Below, piece after piece: positions 55,286-63,895 of a DNA stretch of 64,000 bases (position 1 is its first letter; each line of letters begins with the position of its first letter). The notes under the pieces were generated by a model. The model did not search any database, was not told the origin of the DNA, and saw only the letters and a program-made list of their open reading frames with translations. The position numbers and the translations under genes were made by a program. The DNA is from Sphingomonas lacunae. GTDB taxonomy: Bacteria; Pseudomonadota; Alphaproteobacteria; Sphingomonadales; Sphingomonadaceae. The stretch lies in contig NZ_CP053015.1 of NCBI RefSeq assembly GCF_012979535.1, positions 1,116,001-1,180,000 of the forward strand, written 5' to 3'.

Positions 55286-56650
55286 TCAGCCGCCGCCAGC
55301 CATATAGGCGTCGAGCGTCTCATGATAATGGCGGATGCGGCTTTCCTGATAGCGGGCCAGCGTCACCCCCGGCTTGCGTGAGGCACGCAGTCCTTTTTGG
55401 ATACGCATCAGATTGTCGGTGTCCTGATCAGCGACCATCGCGGCTGATCCCAGTTCCGGCGCATCAGACCAGTTCTGGTCCGGGCCGAGCATTGTCATTG
55501 TGGCGGGCGCCGGGTGGCTGCCATCGGGCGCCTTGGAGAACAGGAACATGATCTCCATGATCGAGCTTTCCGGATCGTCGCCATTGGGCCTGAACCGATA
55601 GGTGATCGGCAATGCCTGTCCACCCCAGGGGACCATGTTGGGGAACAGCATATATTCGATGAGGTCCAGCGATTCCGTATCCGAAAGGTCGGACATGTCG
55701 CGGCCGATGGATTTCGATATCCGTTCACGAGCCCGTTGCGCCAGCTTGCCGCGCGCCGTTTCGCCGTCATCAACCTCTATCGGCTTGCCGGCAAAGAAGG
55801 GGACATCGCGGCGCATGTCGGCAATTGTCCGTTCAGGCGGCAGATGCGCCATTGCGGGGCTTGGTACACCCTGCACGCTGATCATCCGGCTGGTGTGGCG
55901 CATACCCGGCCACACGTCATATTGGGTATTGGTGTCGCCATAATAGCCGAGCACCTGCGGGTGGGCGGAAGCGACATGATAGGCCTCGACAAAGGCCTCC
56001 ATCGCCAGCTTCCAGTTGCACGGCATGATCTTGGCGACATGCGCCGCCTTGTACCGGTCCTCTAGGTTGAATGCGGCAAAATGATCGGGCAGGTTTTCGA
56101 GATAGCTGTCGAGCGGTTCGCACTCGGTATCGAAATTGATGAAGACAAAGCCGCCCCATGTCCCGACCTTGGCTTGGGGCAGGTCCATCGCCGCCTTGTC
56201 GACATGCGGGAAATCCCACTGGCCGGGCAGCGCGGTCAACTTGCCCTGCAAATTCCAGGTCCAGCCGTGAAAGGGGCAGCGCAGATGTTTGACGCACCCC
56301 CCCTCAGTCCGCAACAATGTGCCCCGATGGAGACAGCTGTTCACATAGGCACGGATCTCGTCGGGCGCGGTGCGGATGACGATCAGCGAATCATGGACGA
56401 TTTCATAGACGATATGGTCGCCGACATTCGGGATCTCCTCGACCCGGCATGCGAGCTGCCAGCATTTGCGCCAAACCTGTTCAATCTCCCGTTCATGCCA
56501 GGACCGGCTGTAATAGCGATCGGCCGATACGTCCTCGGTGGACTGGCCCTTGGCCGGGGACTCTTCCCGCATGACTGCCGGTGCCGGGTTGGTGTCGCCG
56601 GCCAGCACCTCCTGCACCGAAGGGCCGGGGCGTCGCGATATCAGGTCCAT
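55286..56650 (-). CDS. Rieske-type aromatic ring-hydroxylating oxygenase, alpha subunit
   Basis: This 454-residue oxygenase has the Rieske cluster ligands Cys106/His108 (CLHRG) and Cys125/His128 (CPFHGW). The mononuclear iron site has Asn212, Glu222, His225 and His230 (NWKLAMEAFVEAYHVASAHP). AAGGAGAG precedes the ATG at 56650. No reductase, ferredoxin or beta subunit is adjacent, so it must use partners from elsewhere. The substrate is unknown. A perfect GCGCGG-TT-CCGCGC palindrome (56664-56677) lies just upstream. Confidence 0.9.
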   Translation of the reverse strand: MDLISRRPGPSVQEVLAGDTNPAPAVMREESPAKGQSTEDVSADRYYSRSWHEREIEQVWRKCWQLACRVEEIPNVGDHIVYEIVHDSLIVIRTAPDEIRAYVNSCLHRGTLLRTEGGCVKHLRCPFHGWTWNLQGKLTALPGQWDFPHVDKAAMDLPQAKVGTWGGFVFINFDTECEPLDSYLENLPDHFAAFNLEDRYKAAHVAKIMPCNWKLAMEAFVEAYHVASAHPQVLGYYGDTNTQYDVWPGMRHTSRMISVQGVPSPAMAHLPPERTIADMRRDVPFFAGKPIEVDDGETARGKLAQRARERISKSIGRDMSDLSDTESLDLIEYMLFPNMVPWGGQALPITYRFRPNGDDPESSIMEIMFLFSKAPDGSHPAPATMTMLGPDQNWSDAPELGSAAMVADQDTDNLMRIQKGLRASRKPGVTLARYQESRIRHYHETLDAYMAGGG

Positions 56651-56724
56651 ATTCTCTCCTTTCGCGCGGTTCCGCGCTGCTTGTCATTTGGCCAACACAG
56701 TGCGTTCATGCTACCGGCCATGCA

Positions 56725-57189
56725 ATGACCAATCTTGTCCATTCGCCGCTGATGACGCTCAGCCTCACTGTCGATTTCGCCGCCATGCGGATGATCGGCC
56801 AGACGCCCGCCGGCCTGCGCCGCATTGCTCCGGTCACCGGCGGCACATTTGTCGGGGAGAGGCTCAACGGCGCAGTTCTCCCCGGCGGAGCCGATTGGGT
56901 GATCAACCGGCCCGACGGCGTCATGGTCATCGACGTCCGACTGACGCTGGAGACTGACGACAAGGCACTGATCTACCTCACTTATCAGGGACGCTTCCTC
57001 GCCGAACCCGAAGCGATGCAGCGCTTTGCCAAGGGCGCGTTGCTCGACCCCGCCGACTATTCGCTGGCGGTCACCGCGCGAATGGAATGCGGTGCAGCGC
57101 AATACAACTGGCTCAACAATGCCATCATCGTCGGCACCGGCCAGCAGACCGCGACTGGCCCACTCTATTCGCTGTTCACGGTGGGCTGA
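56725..57189 (+). CDS. DUF3237 family protein
   Basis: This 154-residue protein matches DUF3237: LTVDFAAMRMIGQTPAGLRRIAPVTGGTFVGERLNG, VLPGGADWVINRPDGVMVIDVRLTLETDDKALIYLTYQGRF and YNWLNNAIIVGTG. The family is small, beta-rich, often near catabolic genes and uncharacterised. It is divergent from the Rieske oxygenase gene with 74 bp between starts, so joint regulation is possible. Confidence 0.85.
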   Translation: MTNLVHSPLMTLSLTVDFAAMRMIGQTPAGLRRIAPVTGGTFVGERLNGAVLPGGADWVINRPDGVMVIDVRLTLETDDKALIYLTYQGRFLAEPEAMQRFAKGALLDPADYSLAVTARMECGAAQYNWLNNAIIVGTGQQTATGPLYSLFTVG

Positions 57190-57192
57190 GCC

Positions 57193-57375
57193 ATGGCCAA
57201 GGAATCATTCGAGCGGCACCGCCAACCGTGGCGGCCCGATGAAACGCAAAAGCTTCACCAGCTGGCGGCCAAGGGCATGGCGTTGAAGGCCATTGCCAAG
57301 GCACTGACCCGTAGCGAGGAATCGGTCAAGGACAAGGCCCGCGCTGACGGGATCTCGATCGCGAAGCTGCGCTGA
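57193..57375 (+). CDS. Small helix-turn-helix-like protein
   Basis: The 60-residue basic protein contains PWRPDETQKLHQLAAKGMALKAIAKALTRSEESVKDKARADGISIAK. This is a SANT/Myb- or HTH-like pattern in which helices two and three read like a DNA-binding unit. It starts three bases after the DUF3237 stop and is followed by the flavoprotein gene after 16 bp, so the three are probably cotranscribed. The role is unknown. Confidence 0.7.
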   Translation: MAKESFERHRQPWRPDETQKLHQLAAKGMALKAIAKALTRSEESVKDKARADGISIAKLR

Positions 57376-57391
57376 GGCCGGGCCGCATTCG

Positions 57392-58594
57392 ATGACAGCG
57401 CACAGCTTTGACGCCATCATCCTCGGCGCGGGGGCGGCCGGCCTGTTCTGCGCGGCACAGGCGGGGCAGCGCGGCCGGCGGGTGCTGCTGGTCGATCATG
57501 CGGATGAACCGGGGAAAAAGATCCTCATCTCGGGTGGCGGGCGCTGCAACTTCACCAACATCAATGCCGGTCCCGCCAACTACCTCTCAGCCAATCCGCA
57601 TTTCGCCAAGTCGGCATTCAGCCGCTACACTGCCCAGGATTTCATCGATCTGGTCGATGCCCATGGCATCGCCTGGCACGAAAAGACGCTGGGTCAGCTG
57701 TTCTGTGACGGATCGGCGAAACAGATTGTCGCGATGCTGATGGCCGAATGCGCAAAGGGCAGCGTCACCCACTGGTTCTCCTCACCAGTTGATACGGTCA
57801 GCCATGCCGATGGCCACTTCACCCTTTGCAGCGGTGGTCGCACCGCCACGGCACCGCGCCTTGTCCTCGCGACCGGTGGCCTGTCGATTCCCAAGCTTGG
57901 CGCAACCGGGCTTGCCTATGATCTTGCCCGACAGTTTGGGTTAAAGGTGGTGGAACCGCGCCCGGCGTTGGTGCCGTTGACCCTCGGCGGGGACGAGGTG
58001 CTCTTCCGGGAATTGTCGGGTGTCGCCGCGCCGGTAGAGGCGCGCGCAGGCAGCGGCAAGGGCCGCGCCCTTTTCCGCGAAGCCGCCCTGTTCACCCATC
58101 GCGGTTTATCGGGTCCCGCCATCCTTCAGGTGTCCAGCTATTGGCGCAAGGGTGAACCCATCGCGATCAACTTCCTGCCTGACTCCACCCCCGACTGGTT
58201 GCTCGCTGCCAAGCGTGAGCAGCCGCGCACGAGCCTGCGCAAATTGCTTGGCGGAGCCCTCCCGTCGCGTCTGGCCGATGCACTCTGCGACCAGCTGGGT
58301 AAAATGTTGCAGTGCGACATTGCGCTCGCCAACTGCACCGATCCTGTGCTAAGAGCGGTCACAGCCCGGATTTCCGACTGGCAATTCCACCCCAATGGCA
58401 GCGAAGGCTTTGCCAAGGCGGAAGTGACCGTCGGCGGTATCAGCACCGCCGAGCTGTCCTCGAAAGACATGGAATCGCGGCGTGTGCCGGGGCTCCACGC
58501 GATCGGGGAAGCCGTGGACGTCACCGGCTGGCTCGGTGGCTATAACTTTCAATGGGCGTGGGCGAGCGGATGGGCCGCAGGCCAGTCGCTCTGA
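57392..58594 (+). CDS. BaiN/HI0933 family NAD(P)/FAD-dependent oxidoreductase
   Basis: This 400-residue flavoprotein starts with FDAIILGAGAAGLFCAAQAGQRG, then DEPGKKILISGGGRCNFTNI. It ends with the family signature GLHAIGEAVDVTGWLGGYNFQWAWASGWAAGQ. These define the HI0933/YhiN group, to which bile-acid BaiN belongs. The physiological substrate is unknown in most bacteria. Confidence 0.92.
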   Translation: MTAHSFDAIILGAGAAGLFCAAQAGQRGRRVLLVDHADEPGKKILISGGGRCNFTNINAGPANYLSANPHFAKSAFSRYTAQDFIDLVDAHGIAWHEKTLGQLFCDGSAKQIVAMLMAECAKGSVTHWFSSPVDTVSHADGHFTLCSGGRTATAPRLVLATGGLSIPKLGATGLAYDLARQFGLKVVEPRPALVPLTLGGDEVLFRELSGVAAPVEARAGSGKGRALFREAALFTHRGLSGPAILQVSSYWRKGEPIAINFLPDSTPDWLLAAKREQPRTSLRKLLGGALPSRLADALCDQLGKMLQCDIALANCTDPVLRAVTARISDWQFHPNGSEGFAKAEVTVGGISTAELSSKDMESRRVPGLHAIGEAVDVTGWLGGYNFQWAWASGWAAGQSL

Positions 58595-58657
58595 TTCCCT
58601 GAAGGTGGTGCAACCGCATGGTTTTGCGGGCGCTTCCTGTTTGCTATTGGAAAAACA

Positions 58658-60559
58658 ATGTCTTTCTCTTCCGTGCCCGCCATCTTGGGTCAGGCCCTCA
58701 CCGAACGTGGCTATGAAGCGCCGACCCCGGTGCAGGCTGCCGTTATTGAAGCCGAAGCGCATGGCCGCGATCTCATCGTCTCGGCGCAAACCGGCTCGGG
58801 CAAGACCGTCGCTTTTGGCCTTGCCATGGCCGACGATCTGCTCGCTGATCCGGCGACGCTGGCGCTTGCGCAAAGCCCGTTGGCGCTGATCATCGCGCCG
58901 ACCCGCGAATTGGCGCTTCAGGTCAGCCGGGAACTGCTCTGGCTCTATCGCGCCACCGGTGCGCGCATTGCCACCTGCGTCGGCGGCATGGATGCCAGCC
59001 GCGAACGGCGGATGCTTGGCCATGGCGCGCACATTGTTGTTGGCACGCCCGGCCGCCTGCGTGACCATCTCGAACGTGGCGCGCTCGACCTGTCGGGGCT
59101 CAAGGTCGCCGTGCTCGATGAGGCGGACGAAATGCTCGACATGGGCTTTCGCGACGACCTCGAGGAACTGCTCGATGCCACGCCCGAGGGCCGCCGCACG
59201 CTCCTATTCTCGGCCACCATGCCCAAGCCGATCGTGGCCCTTGCCAAGCGGTACCAGCGCGACGCCCTGCGCATCGAAACCCTGGGCCAGGATCGCGGCC
59301 ATGGCGACATCAGCTATCAGGCAGTGACCGTCGCCCCTGCCGACATTGAACATGCGGTGGTCAACCTGCTGCGTCTGCACGAAGCGGAAACGGCCATGTT
59401 GTTCTGCGCCACGCGGGACAATGTCCGCCACCTCCACGCCAGCCTGACCGAGCGGGGTTTCGCGGCTGTAGCCCTGTCGGGTGAACACAGCCAGTCGGAA
59501 CGCAACCACGCGCTTCAGGCGCTGCGCGACCGTCGCGCGCGGGTCTGTGTGGCTACTGACGTGGCGGCGCGTGGCATTGACCTGCCGACGCTCAGCCTCG
59601 TCGTCCATGTCGAAATCCCGCGCGATGCAGAGACGCTGCAACACCGTTCGGGCCGCACCGGCCGCGCGGGCAAAAAGGGCACGGCAGTCATCATTGTCCC
59701 CTATCCTCGCCGTCGCCGGGTCGAAATGCTGCTCCGCGATGCCAAGGTCAGCGCCGAATGGATGGGACCGCCAACGCCCGAAGCGATCCGCGAGCAGGAC
59801 CGCGCGCGCCTCATCGAAACGCTGATGGCGCCGGTTGAGACCGATGAGGAGGATGCCATCCTCGCTGCCCGCCTGCTGGAGCAGAAAACACCCGAAGAAA
59901 TCGCCGCTGCACTCGTCCATGCCCATCGCGCTTCGCTGCCGCAACCCGAGGAACTGCTGATCGACACTGGCCCCGCCCCGCGCGCCGGCCGTGAAGACCG
60001 TGCAGATCGCGGCCCGCGTCCCGGTTTTGAGGACACCGTCTGGTTCCGCATGGATGTCGGTCGCCGCCAGAACGCCGATCCACGCTGGCTGCTGCCGTTG
60101 CTTTGCCGTCGCGGCCACATCACCAAGGCAGAGATTGGCGCGATCCGCATCAACCCCACCGATACCTTTGTCGAAATTCCCCGCGCCATTGCTGACCGCT
60201 TTGCCGAGGCGCTGCGCCGGACCGAACGTCCTGATGCCGAGGATGAGAGCGGCATTGCCATTGTCCCGGCGCCGCAGGGTCCGGGTCAGGCAGACCGCGG
60301 TCCGCCGCGGGGAGGTCCGCGTCCCGGTCCGCGTTCGGGTCCGCATGATGGTCCGCCCCGCCGCAAGCAGCTGGCCCCTCGCGGTGAAGGCCCCCGTAGC
60401 GACAACTATCGTGCCGACGGACCCCGTGGTCCCCGCGGCGATGGTCCCCGCGGTGCGTCGCGCCCCGGTGGTCCGGGCCGTCCCGGTGGGAAGGGCCGTT
60501 CCTTTCCGCCGCAGGCTGGTGGCCGCCCGCCGTTCAAGGGCAAGCCGCCCAAGCGCTGA
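58658..60559 (+). CDS. DEAD-box RNA helicase with DbpA-type domain and RG-rich tail
   Basis: The 633-residue protein has the Q motif (PTPVQAAVIEAEAHGRD), Walker A AQTGSGKT (43-50), LDEADEMLDMGF, SATMP, and the second RecA domain ending HRSGRTGRAGKKG. A DbpA-type RNA-binding domain (about 450-530, WFRMDVGRRQNADPRWLLPLL) follows. About 100 residues rich in Gly, Pro and Arg form the tail. The layout is like CsdA/DeaD, which helps ribosome assembly and cold growth. The exact orthologue is not certain. Confidence 0.94.
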   Translation: MSFSSVPAILGQALTERGYEAPTPVQAAVIEAEAHGRDLIVSAQTGSGKTVAFGLAMADDLLADPATLALAQSPLALIIAPTRELALQVSRELLWLYRATGARIATCVGGMDASRERRMLGHGAHIVVGTPGRLRDHLERGALDLSGLKVAVLDEADEMLDMGFRDDLEELLDATPEGRRTLLFSATMPKPIVALAKRYQRDALRIETLGQDRGHGDISYQAVTVAPADIEHAVVNLLRLHEAETAMLFCATRDNVRHLHASLTERGFAAVALSGEHSQSERNHALQALRDRRARVCVATDVAARGIDLPTLSLVVHVEIPRDAETLQHRSGRTGRAGKKGTAVIIVPYPRRRRVEMLLRDAKVSAEWMGPPTPEAIREQDRARLIETLMAPVETDEEDAILAARLLEQKTPEEIAAALVHAHRASLPQPEELLIDTGPAPRAGREDRADRGPRPGFEDTVWFRMDVGRRQNADPRWLLPLLCRRGHITKAEIGAIRINPTDTFVEIPRAIADRFAEALRRTERPDAEDESGIAIVPAPQGPGQADRGPPRGGPRPGPRSGPHDGPPRRKQLAPRGEGPRSDNYRADGPRGPRGDGPRGASRPGGPGRPGGKGRSFPPQAGGRPPFKGKPPKR

Positions 60560-60567
60560 AGGTCTGC

Positions 60568-61041
60568 ATGGCTGTCCTGATCTTCGTCGATGCCGATGCC
60601 TGTCCGGTCAAGGACGAGGTGTACAAGGTGGCGTGGCGGCATGAGGTGCCGGTCACCCTTGTCGCCAACAGCCATCTGCGCATTCCCGACCATCCACTGA
60701 TCAGCCGCATCACCGTCAGCGACGGTTTCGATGCGGCGGATGACTGGATTGCAGACCGGGCAGGGCCTGCGACGATCATCATCACCGCCGACATATTGCT
60801 GGCGGATCGATGCCTCAAATCGGGAGCGACAGTGCTGGCCCCCAATGGCAAACCCTTCACCGGCAGCGGAATCGGCAATGCTGTCGCCGTCCGGGCGATC
60901 ATGGCCGACCTGCGAGCCGGGGCGGTGGGCGCTCCGGTCGGCGGTCCGCCGCCGTTCAGCAAGGCTGACCGCTCGCGTTTCCTCTCCGAACTCGACACGG
61001 CGTTGGTCCGGCTCAAGCGACTGCATCCGGGCGCGATTTGA
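60568..61041 (+). CDS. yaiI: YaiI/YqxD family (UPF0178) protein
   Basis: This 157-residue protein has the PIN-like pattern of UPF0178: IFVDADACPVKDEVYKVAWRHEVPVTLVANSHL, VSDGFDAADDWIADRA, TADILLADRCLKSGATVLAPNGKPFT and GPPPFSKADRSRFLSELD. Nuclease activity is possible from the acidic residues but not shown. It follows the helicase by eight bases and is probably cotranscribed. Two small hairpins follow the stop. Confidence 0.88.
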   Translation: MAVLIFVDADACPVKDEVYKVAWRHEVPVTLVANSHLRIPDHPLISRITVSDGFDAADDWIADRAGPATIIITADILLADRCLKSGATVLAPNGKPFTGSGIGNAVAVRAIMADLRAGAVGAPVGGPPPFSKADRSRFLSELDTALVRLKRLHPGAI

Positions 61042-61089
61042 CGGGTTGGTCCCGCCGATATGGCAGGTCCTGCCAAAAGTGCCAGCTTT

Positions 61090-61109
61090 GCTTTACGTGC
61101 ACGTAAAGC
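61090..61109. promoter_or_regulatory. 20-bp perfect palindromic operator
   Basis: GCTTTACGTG/CACGTAAAGC reads the same on both strands. It ends three bases before the -35 hexamer of the downstream promoter, in a position for a transcription factor. The half-site TTTACGT resembles sites I recall for MerR-family regulators of acyl-CoA and branched-chain amino-acid catabolism (LiuR type). That identification is from memory and unverified. Confidence 0.75.
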
Positions 61110-61112
61110 GGC

Positions 61113-61141
61113 TTGACTCGGCTCGCCTCGTCCCCGCTAAT
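61113..61141 (+). promoter_or_regulatory. Promoter for a likely leaderless transcript
   Basis: TTGACT (61113-61118) and GCTAAT (61136-61141) are separated by exactly 17 bases. Transcription should begin seven or eight bases later, at 61148-61149, where the GTG of the next gene starts. No ribosome binding site precedes that GTG. The simplest reading is a leaderless mRNA. Confidence 0.65.
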
Positions 61142-61148
61142 CATCGGC

Positions 61149-62501
61149 GTGACTGATAAAGACGCCTTCGCCCAACGCCTGTCCAACGTCCTGTCGCGGA
61201 TCACGCCGGGGACCATTACCTCGATGCAGCGCCTGTCGGGCGGCGCGAACATGGAAAGCTGGTCAATCGACTGGACCAGCGGCGATAGCGTCCACGGCTA
61301 TATCCTGCGCCGCGCGCCCTCGGCAGAGTGGATGGCGGGCCGCCCCTTTGGGCTCGATACCGAAGCGGCGCTGGTCATGGCGGCGCGCGCTGGCGGCGTG
61401 CTTGCCCCTGAAGTTGTCACCATCCTCACCCCCGGCGACGATTTGGGTGAGGGCTATGTCATGGTCCGGGTCGAGGCGGATGTGAGCCCCGCCGCCATCC
61501 TCGCCAGCGCCTCGCCGACACTGATCGAAGATATTGCCCGCGAACAGGCGCGAATCCACGCCCTGCCGATCGACAGCCTGCCCGCCAATATCCCGCCGAT
61601 GGATACCGCCGCCGCTCTGGCTGAACTCAAGCGCCGCTTCATCGCCTATGGCGGTGACCGGCCGATCATCGCGCTGGCGATCCGCTGGCTGGAAGATCAC
61701 CTCCCCGATCCCGCGCCGCCCGCGTTGGTCCATGGCGATCTGCGCATGGGCAACATCATGGCAACGCCACAGGGGCTCGCCGCCGTGCTCGACTGGGAAC
61801 TGGCCCATATCGGTGACGCGCATGAGGATCTCGCCTATGGCTGCATGACAGTCTGGCGTTTCGGCCAGATCGACAAGCCGGCCTTTGGCCTGTCCGATCT
61901 CGAACGCTATTTCGCCGCCTATGAAGCAACTGGCGGTCGCCCTGTCGAGCGCGACCGTTTCCACTTCTGGCTGGTCTATCGCACCCTGTGGTGGGCGCTT
62001 GGTTGCCTGCAAATGGGCGAATTCTGGCGCTCGGGATCTGACCCCAGCCTTGAACGCACCGTCATTTCCCGCCGCACCAGCGAGAATGAGCTCGACCTCC
62101 TCATGCTGCTCGAAGCCGAGGCGCCCGAGGCCGAGCGCAGTGCGCCCTTGCCGCCGCCCGCAGCTGCCCTGCCGGCACCAACCGGTGAAACCAGCGCATC
62201 GGAAATCCTTGGTGCCATCAGCGACTGGATGGCAGCTGACCTCAAGCCCAAGGCGTCTGGCCGCGACAAGTTCATGGTCGTCGTCGCGATGAATGCGCTT
62301 GGTATGGTCCGGCGCGAACTCGATCGGCCCGTCACCGTGACCGACAAGGCGCTCGCCAACCAATTGCTTTCCGGTCAAGCCAGCCTTGCCACCCCCGGAC
62401 TGTTGCCGCGCCTGCGCCGTGCCGCGCTCGACAAGCTGACCAACGATGTCCCCAAATATGCCGCGCTGGCCAAGGCGCGGACGGCGTGGGGCGACACATG
62501 A
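61149..62501 (+). CDS. ACAD10-like APH-fold phosphotransferase
   Basis: The 450-residue protein has an aminoglycoside-phosphotransferase/kinase fold: LSGGANMESWSIDW as nucleotide loop, ALVHGDLRMGNIMAT as the catalytic Brenner loop and VLDWELAHIGDAHEDLAY with the metal-binding Asp. The C-terminal helical domain (about 360-450) is like that of the ACAD10/11 kinase family. Such kinases phosphorylate 4-hydroxyacyl-CoA to feed beta-oxidation, and the acyl-CoA dehydrogenase downstream fits that. The GTG start is chosen because of the promoter spacing. A TTG at 61113 is the -35 itself. Confidence 0.85.
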   Translation: MTDKDAFAQRLSNVLSRITPGTITSMQRLSGGANMESWSIDWTSGDSVHGYILRRAPSAEWMAGRPFGLDTEAALVMAARAGGVLAPEVVTILTPGDDLGEGYVMVRVEADVSPAAILASASPTLIEDIAREQARIHALPIDSLPANIPPMDTAAALAELKRRFIAYGGDRPIIALAIRWLEDHLPDPAPPALVHGDLRMGNIMATPQGLAAVLDWELAHIGDAHEDLAYGCMTVWRFGQIDKPAFGLSDLERYFAAYEATGGRPVERDRFHFWLVYRTLWWALGCLQMGEFWRSGSDPSLERTVISRRTSENELDLLMLLEAEAPEAERSAPLPPPAAALPAPTGETSASEILGAISDWMAADLKPKASGRDKFMVVVAMNALGMVRRELDRPVTVTDKALANQLLSGQASLATPGLLPRLRRAALDKLTNDVPKYAALAKARTAWGDT

Positions 62502-62570
62502 CCGATTGATCTGGCGCATGGCGGGCGGGACCTCAACGGGCAATGCCTGCCAGCGACCCAAAGGAGAGAG

Positions 62571-63863
62571 ATGATGGATTTCAACCTGCCAAGCGACCTC
62601 GTCGCCTATCTCGCCGAATTGGACGAGTTCATTGCCAATGAGATCAAGCCGCTTGAGGAGCAGGACGACAATATCCGCTTCTTTGACCATCGCCGCGAAT
62701 GGGCCCGCACTGATTTCGAAAATGGCGGTCTTCCGCGTCACGAATGGGAATTGCTGCTCCGTGAAGCGTCGATCCGGGCTGACAAGGCGGGTCACTGGCG
62801 TTTCTCCGCGCCCAAGAAATATGGCGGCAAGGATGGCTCGAACCTGTGGATGGCGGTGATCCGCGACCGCTTCGCCGCCAAGGGGCTGGGCCTCCACAAT
62901 GACCTGCAGAATGAGCACAGCATTGTCGGCAACTTCCCGTTTGTCGCCATGTTCGAACATTTCGGCACGCCCGAACAACAGGAGGAGTTCATCCTCGGCG
63001 GCTTTGCCCGGCAAAAGCGGGTGGCCTTCGGCCTCACCGAGCCACACCACGGCTCGGACGCGACGCATATGGAAACCACGGCCGTGCGTGAGACGCGCGA
63101 TGGCGTTGATGGCTGGCTGATCAATGGCGAGAAGATGTGGACCACCGGCATGCATGTCGCCACCCACTGCGCCACTTTCTGCCGAACCAGCGGCAAGAAT
63201 GGCGATGCGCGCGGCATCACCTGCCTGCTAGTCCCCAATCCGACCGAGGGGCTGGTGATCGAGGAATATCTGTGGACGTTCAACATGCCTACCGACCACC
63301 CCCGCATCAGTTTCACCAATGTCTGGGTGCCCGACAGCGCGATGCTGGGCCCGGTTGATGGCGGTCTCGCCATCGCCCAGAGCTTTGTCCACCAGAACCG
63401 CATTCGTCAGGCGGCCTCCTCGCTCGGCGCTGCGACCTATTGCGTCGAGGAATCGGTGCGCTACGCCCGTGAACGCAAGCCATTCGGAGAGGAACTGGCC
63501 CGCAACCAGGGCATCCAGTTCCCGCTGGTCGAGCTTGCCACCCAGTGCGAGATGCTGCGCGCCTTCATCTACAAGACCGCCTGGGAAATGGACCAGATGG
63601 AGCATGTCGAGATCGAACGCGCGCTCAGCGACAAGATCAGCATGTGCAACTATTGGGGCAACCGTCTCGTCTGTGAAGCGGCTGACCGTGCGATGCAGGT
63701 GCATGGCGGTATCGGCTATTCGCGGCACAAGCCGTTCGAGCACATCTATCGCCACCATCGCCGCTATCGCATCACCGAAGGCGCCGAGGAAATCCAGATG
63801 CGCAAGGTCGGCGCCTATCTGTTCGGCTACCTCGGCCCGAGAAAGGCCCTGTTCGCCAAGTGA
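62571..63863 (+). CDS. Acyl-CoA dehydrogenase
   Basis: This 430-residue flavoenzyme has FGLTEPHHGSDATHMETTAVRE (FAD-binding strand), IRQAASSLGAATYCVEESVRYARERKPFG and HGGIGYSRHKPFEHIYRHHRRYRITEGAEEIQMRKVG, with the Glu/Gly end typical of the family. It desaturates an acyl-CoA at the alpha-beta bond. AAGGAGAG precedes ATG 62571. Its position 69 bp after the APH-fold kinase suggests one operon for hydroxy or branched acyl-CoA breakdown. Confidence 0.93.
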   Translation: MMDFNLPSDLVAYLAELDEFIANEIKPLEEQDDNIRFFDHRREWARTDFENGGLPRHEWELLLREASIRADKAGHWRFSAPKKYGGKDGSNLWMAVIRDRFAAKGLGLHNDLQNEHSIVGNFPFVAMFEHFGTPEQQEEFILGGFARQKRVAFGLTEPHHGSDATHMETTAVRETRDGVDGWLINGEKMWTTGMHVATHCATFCRTSGKNGDARGITCLLVPNPTEGLVIEEYLWTFNMPTDHPRISFTNVWVPDSAMLGPVDGGLAIAQSFVHQNRIRQAASSLGAATYCVEESVRYARERKPFGEELARNQGIQFPLVELATQCEMLRAFIYKTAWEMDQMEHVEIERALSDKISMCNYWGNRLVCEAADRAMQVHGGIGYSRHKPFEHIYRHHRRYRITEGAEEIQMRKVGAYLFGYLGPRKALFAK

Positions 63864-63871
63864 AGGTGAGG

Positions 63872-63895
63872 GGGGTGGGCCAACCAGCCCCTTTT
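63872..63895 (+). terminator. Candidate terminator after acyl-CoA dehydrogenase
   Basis: GGGGTGG (63872-63878) pairs with CCA-g-CCCC (63884-63891, one bulged G), followed by TTTT (63892-63895). It is only eight bases after the stop. No further gene is seen in the last 105 bases of the window. Confidence 0.5.
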
